9,686 nt of DNA from NCBI GenBank assembly GCA_004356335.1, contig SMXP01000151.1, forward strand, positions 1-9,686, given 5' to 3'. The translations under genes were made by a program, and so were the position numbers. The DNA comes from Alphaproteobacteria bacterium (GTDB lineage Bacteria > Pseudomonadota > Alphaproteobacteria > SMXP01). Shown one piece after another: positions 6,768 to 9,686 of this stretch. Each line of letters starts with the position of its first letter. Positions within the stretch are counted from its first letter, which is position 1. The notes under the pieces are model-generated. The model worked only from the letters and a program-made list of their open reading frames with translations, had not been told where the DNA came from and did no database searches.

Positions 6768-6907
6768 GTGAGGGGGGCTTCGACCTGTCCCAGCCGGGGC
6801 GATACTTTGGAATAACGAAATGGATTTTTCATACAAAGAGGCTACAAATCTCGACCTGCCAACTCAAGCGATTTCCATTCGCCAGTACCGGAAAATAAGG
6901 AACGGGG

Positions 6908-6922
6908 GGGCTTTGCGAGCCC
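6908..6922 (-). terminator. Weak hairpin downstream of the aconitase-like gene
   Basis: GGGCT/AGCCC, five pairs with a five-base loop, lies about 15 bases beyond the stop of the minus-strand aconitase-like gene. On that strand it is followed by a C-run, not a T-run. It is at best a weak terminator and may be chance. The rest of the gap to the sulfatase start (6768-6937) shows no clear promoter. Confidence 0.25.
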
Positions 6923-6937
6923 GGTTTCAGATGAGGT

Positions 6938-8929
6938 TTAGGCGACGGCCTTTTTTCCAAGCGTGCCCTCGTTTTTGGCTTTCATCCAATTGACGAATCC
7001 ACCGACGAGCATAACTTCCCGCTGCCGGGATGAGGCATCCAGCTTGCCGGTAAATTGAAAATCGCGGTTCTTGACAGTGACCGTAAAGTTATCGCCGCCG
7101 TCCTCTATGGTCTTACGGATATTCTCAACGTTAAGAATGTCACCGTTCTCTAATCTGTCATAGTCAGACGCCTCTTCGAACGTTAACGGCAAGACGGCCG
7201 AATTAATCAGGTTTTGCCAGTGAATGCGGGCAAAGTCTTTGGTGATCGCCAAGCGCAGGCCGAGATATTGAGGCGCCAGCGCCGCGTGTTCGCGGCTTGA
7301 TCCTTGGCCGTAATTTTGCCCCGCGATGAGCGCATGCCAGTTCCCTTTTTCGGCTTCCCCAAGGGCGTGGGCGTAATACCCTTCATCAATAGCATCGAAG
7401 GAGAATTGGGCAATTTTCTGAACGTTGCTGCGGAAGGGAAGGGCCCTGGCCCCCGCCGGACTGATGGTGTCGGTGGAGATATCATCGCCCATTTTCAGGT
7501 AAACCGTAACCTCAAGGCTGTCAGAGATGGGCTCGATGATGGGAAGGGAAGCAATGTTTGGTCCTTTGACGATCTCTATTTTTCGGGCTTCTTCAAGGGA
7601 AAGAGGTGCTTCCATGGAACCCTTGATACGGGTTGGTTCCGTCGGCTCGGAGATATCGGGATAGGCAAGGCCCAGGTCCCGGGGGTCGGTAATAACCCCA
7701 CGGATCGCCGACGCCGTTGCCGTTTCCGGGCTGCACAAATACACACGGTCATCGGCAACGCCGGATCGTCCGGGGAAGTTGCGGGGCGTGGTGCGTAGTG
7801 AATTCTGACCCGATGCCGGCGCCTGGCCCATCCCGATGCAACCGTTGCATCCGGTCTGATGAAGCCGCCCGCCGGCGGCAATCATCGACACGAGATCCCC
7901 ACGGGAGGTGAGGTTGGTCAGGATGTTCCGGGTCGAAGGATTGATGTCATAGGAAACCCCCGGCGCGATCGCCTGTTCCTTGACCATCGCTGCCGAAATG
8001 GCGAAATCCCGGTATCCCGGATTGGCGGACGACCCGATATAGGCTTGAAAGATCGAATCACCGGCAACTTCGCGTACGGGGACGACGTTATCCGGACTGG
8101 ACGGGGTGGCGATCAGCGGCTCTACGGATGACAAATCGATTTCATCGTGGTGCTCGTAGTCGGCCTTGTCATCCGCCCCAATCTCAACAAAGTCGTTTTC
8201 ACGTCCTTGCTGACGGAGGAATTCAGCAACCCGATCGTCAGAGGGAAAAAGGCTTGTCGTGGCGCCCAGTTCGGCCCCCATATTGGCGACGACGTGACGA
8301 TCCATGGCCGACAGACTGTCCAAGCCGGGACCGTAATATTCAATAATCTTTCCGATGCCGCCTTTCACCGTGTGGCGGCGCAGCATTTCCAGAATGATGT
8401 CCTTGGCGCTCACCCATTCAGACAGCGTGCCGGTGAGGCGGACCCCCATGACTTCCGGCATACGCAGGTACAGGGGTTCCCCTGCCAGAACGGAAGCGGC
8501 TTCGACGCTGCCGACTCCTATGCCAATCATTCCCATGGAACCCGCGGCCTGGGTATGGCTATCGGTGCCGACCAGGAGTTTGCCCGGAACCCCGAAATAT
8601 TCCATGTGGACGGCATGGCTGATGCCGTTTCCCGGCATGCTGTAATACATCCCAAAGCGTCGGCAACACGACCGCAGGAATACATGGTCATCCGGATTGC
8701 GGAAGTCCGTCTGTAAGAGATTATGGTCGACGTATTGGCAGGCGAGATCGACCTTGATCCGGTCCGTATCCATAGCTTCCAGGACCTGCATGGTAAGGGT
8801 GCTGAGAGCGTCCTGCATGAGAACATGGTCCACGCTGAGCTGGATTTCTTCCCCCGCCTGCATGGTTCCGCCAACCAAGTGGCTGGTAATGAGTTTTTGG
8901 GCGAGGTTGCGGGGCGAGTTTTTTGACAT
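6938..8929 (-). CDS. Aconitase-family hydratase, fused large and small domains, first Fe-S cysteine replaced by Ser
   Basis: Protein of 663 residues matching the compact single-chain aconitases (the 'Aquifex type' of about 650 residues), which interconvert citrate and isocitrate or act on related hydroxy acids. The large catalytic domain covers about 1-450: TDSHT at 122-126 (active-site Asp-His region), then GCNGCIG with Cys361 and Cys364, two of the three expected [4Fe-4S] ligands. The third, normally the Cys of GSCTN, reads IGSSANPGYRDF with Ser301. The swivel domain runs from about 475: GDDISTDTISPAG, then GSSREH at 543-548 with the substrate-binding Ser and Arg. ATG 8929 has a purine-rich ribosome binding site (GGAAGAAGG at 8948-8940) ten bases away. 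A TATAAT on the minus strand (9007-9002) may be its -10 box, which puts the -35 region in the adjoining IS remnant. The gene is not in the plus-strand operon. Family is sure; true aconitase activity is not, because of the missing ligand. Confidence 0.88.
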   Translation of the reverse strand: MSKNSPRNLAQKLITSHLVGGTMQAGEEIQLSVDHVLMQDALSTLTMQVLEAMDTDRIKVDLACQYVDHNLLQTDFRNPDDHVFLRSCCRRFGMYYSMPGNGISHAVHMEYFGVPGKLLVGTDSHTQAAGSMGMIGIGVGSVEAASVLAGEPLYLRMPEVMGVRLTGTLSEWVSAKDIILEMLRRHTVKGGIGKIIEYYGPGLDSLSAMDRHVVANMGAELGATTSLFPSDDRVAEFLRQQGRENDFVEIGADDKADYEHHDEIDLSSVEPLIATPSSPDNVVPVREVAGDSIFQAYIGSSANPGYRDFAISAAMVKEQAIAPGVSYDINPSTRNILTNLTSRGDLVSMIAAGGRLHQTGCNGCIGMGQAPASGQNSLRTTPRNFPGRSGVADDRVYLCSPETATASAIRGVITDPRDLGLAYPDISEPTEPTRIKGSMEAPLSLEEARKIEIVKGPNIASLPIIEPISDSLEVTVYLKMGDDISTDTISPAGARALPFRSNVQKIAQFSFDAIDEGYYAHALGEAEKGNWHALIAGQNYGQGSSREHAALAPQYLGLRLAITKDFARIHWQNLINSAVLPLTFEEASDYDRLENGDILNVENIRKTIEDGGDNFTVTVKNRDFQFTGKLDASSRQREVMLVGGFVNWMKAKNEGTLGKKAVA

Positions 8930-9021
8930 GGTCTGGGAACCTTCTTCCAGTGCGTTTGTATATGCGTCAACGGACGGTGGGAGATTGGTTGAGAGGGGCG
9001 CATTATAGAGAATAGAACAGG

Positions 9022-9509
9022 CGCGTTATATCATTGCATGGAAGCTGTGCACGACCATGAAGACCAGTGACGTTACTGAGACGCTGAACCTCGCCTTGCA
9101 GGCATCTGGCTGCGACCAGGCCCATGTTGTGCACAAGCCCAGACTATTATCGGACAATGGCTCCAGGTACGTCTCTGGCGAACTGGCTGAATGGCTGGAT
9201 AATAAGAAAATGGGGCACGTCAGGGGGGCGCCGTATCATCCGCAAACTCAGGGAAAGATCGAACGATGGCATCAGACCTTGAAGAACCGCATCCTGCTGG
9301 AAAACTACTTCTTCCCGGCCGACCTGGAAGCGCAGATTGAGGCGTTCGTCGATCATTACAATCACCGGCGCTACCACGAGAGCATCAACAATCTCACCCC
9401 CGCAGACGTCTACTTCGGGCGGGGCCAAGCCATTTTAAAACAACGTGAAAGGATCAAACGGAAAACGATGGAAAACCGGCGCTTGCAATACCGCAAATAC
9501 GCCGCTTAA
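9022..9509 (+). pseudogene. IS3-family transposase (OrfB, integrase core), 5'-truncated remnant
   Basis: Readable homology starts near 9022 with RYIIAWKLCTT, which in full-length relatives follows the first catalytic Asp (DD-F/Y-SRYIIAWKL). Everything before it is gone, and an in-frame TAG lies at 9006-9008. The apparent ATG at 9057 is internal. The remaining part has the second Asp (LLSDNGS) and the Glu (GKIERWHQTLKNR). These are 35 residues apart, the DD(35)E spacing of IS3 and retroviral-type integrases. It then keeps the usual tail NHRRYHESINNLTPADVYFGR up to the TAA at 9507-9509. Without the first Asp and the upstream OrfA it cannot be an active transposase. Confidence 0.88.
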
Positions 9510-9552
9510 TATCTTGAACCAGATGAGCCAGGTCCTCCTTTAGATCAGACCC

Positions 9553-9588
9553 TGGATTGTTCCAATTTATATGACGACGGACAATCCA
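9553..9588. repeat. Inverted repeat near the right end of the IS3 remnant
   Basis: TGGATTGT (9553-9560) and ACAATCCA (9581-9588) are perfect inverted copies around 20 bases, with a further wobble pair and C-G pair inside. It lies in the subterminal region of the IS. It could be a transposase-binding repeat or a hairpin that stops transcription across the element end. Confidence 0.5.
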
Positions 9589-9594
9589 CGACCA

Positions 9595-9686
9595 TGATGT
9601 GAACTGGCTGCCTTGGTCTGTATTGAAGATTTCCGGCGGCCCATAACGGCCCATCGCTTCTTCAAGAGCATCGACGCAGAACTGCA
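9595..9686 (-). pseudogene. Second IS3-family transposase fragment, interrupted by the first
   Basis: On the minus strand from the window edge the frame reads QFCVDALEEAMGRYGPPEIF, then NTDQGSQFTS. This is the well-known segment around the second catalytic Asp of IS3-group OrfB proteins. Homology stops after QFTS at 9595, where the inferred terminus of the other element begins, and the frame then runs through non-homologous sequence. It is therefore the upstream half of a transposase gene cut by an IS insertion; the rest lies outside the window or is lost. The two transposases are clearly different IS3 members. Confidence 0.8.

Larger units (their letters stand above)
9022..9594 (+). mobile_element. 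Left-truncated IS3-family element with its right end preserved
   Basis: The element comprises the transposase remnant, about 85 bases of non-coding tail, and a probable right terminus ending in CA at 9593-9594. Read from the minus strand this terminus begins TGGTCGTGGATTGTCC, compatible with the TG...CA ends of IS3 elements. Directly beyond it, a second transposase frame on the opposite strand breaks off, so the terminus is supported from both sides. The left break lies about 92 bases upstream of the aconitase-like start codon. Confidence 0.6.

Noticed and set aside
5403..6815. 470-residue open frame on the plus strand opposite the sulfatase
   Set aside because: It is the antisense shadow of a high-GC gene. 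The opposite strand has a clear sulfatase with all active-site motifs, while this frame shows no recognisable domain.
6768..6836. Extending the sulfatase to the TTG at 6836
   Set aside because: The extra 23 residues resemble neither a signal peptide nor sulfatase sequence, and TTG is a rare start without a ribosome binding site. ATG 6767 starts right at the domain.
1..9686. CRISPR array, tRNA or rRNA genes, riboswitch
   Set aside because: No regularly spaced repeats, tRNA-like cloverleaf or rRNA segment was seen on either strand, and the leaders are too short or lack known riboswitch cores.

Overview
The window looks like an accessory catabolic island in a proteobacterium, most likely an alphaproteobacterium (an inference from the style of the proteins, not a proven placement). 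It holds five apparently intact genes between remnants of insertion sequences. On the left (1-251) is the C-terminal end of an IS6-family transposase, followed by a plausible IS terminus. On the right (about 9022-9686) are two nested IS3-family remnants. One is a plus-strand element that has lost its left part. It appears to sit inside a second, minus-strand IS3-type transposase gene that runs off the window.

Region 291-5162 (plus strand) reads as one operon. A good sigma-70-type promoter (TTGAGG, 17 bp, TATAAT) overlaps palindromes that could be the operator of the first gene, a GntR/FCD regulator. Next comes a divergent member of the ComA (phosphosulfolactate synthase) TIM-barrel family. 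It is followed by a tripartite tricarboxylate transporter (TTT): a secreted TctC-type binding protein, then one long membrane protein in which TctA and TctB are fused. A strong hairpin separates the binding-protein gene from the permease gene, as expected if the binding protein is made in excess. Two smaller hairpins lie before the binding-protein gene, one of them around its ribosome binding site.

Region 5313-8929 (minus strand) converges on that operon. It encodes a type I, formylglycine-dependent sulfatase of the choline-sulfatase/arylsulfatase kind, visibly more G+C-rich than its neighbours. Upstream of it, with its own start signals, is a 663-residue fused aconitase-family hydratase. This protein keeps the CxxC cluster ligands and the swivel-domain GSSREH motif, but has Ser where canonical aconitases have their first [4Fe-4S] cysteine.

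The genes suggest uptake and breakdown of a small carboxylated, possibly sulfur-bearing compound: transporter for import, ComA-like enzyme for C-S or related carbon chemistry on a three-carbon acid, sulfatase for sulfate-ester removal, aconitase-like enzyme for a di- or tricarboxylate. The substrate cannot be read from the sequence. No sulfolactate lyase (SuyAB), ComB/ComC, sulfite oxidase or exporter gene is present, so the organosulfur reading is a hypothesis.
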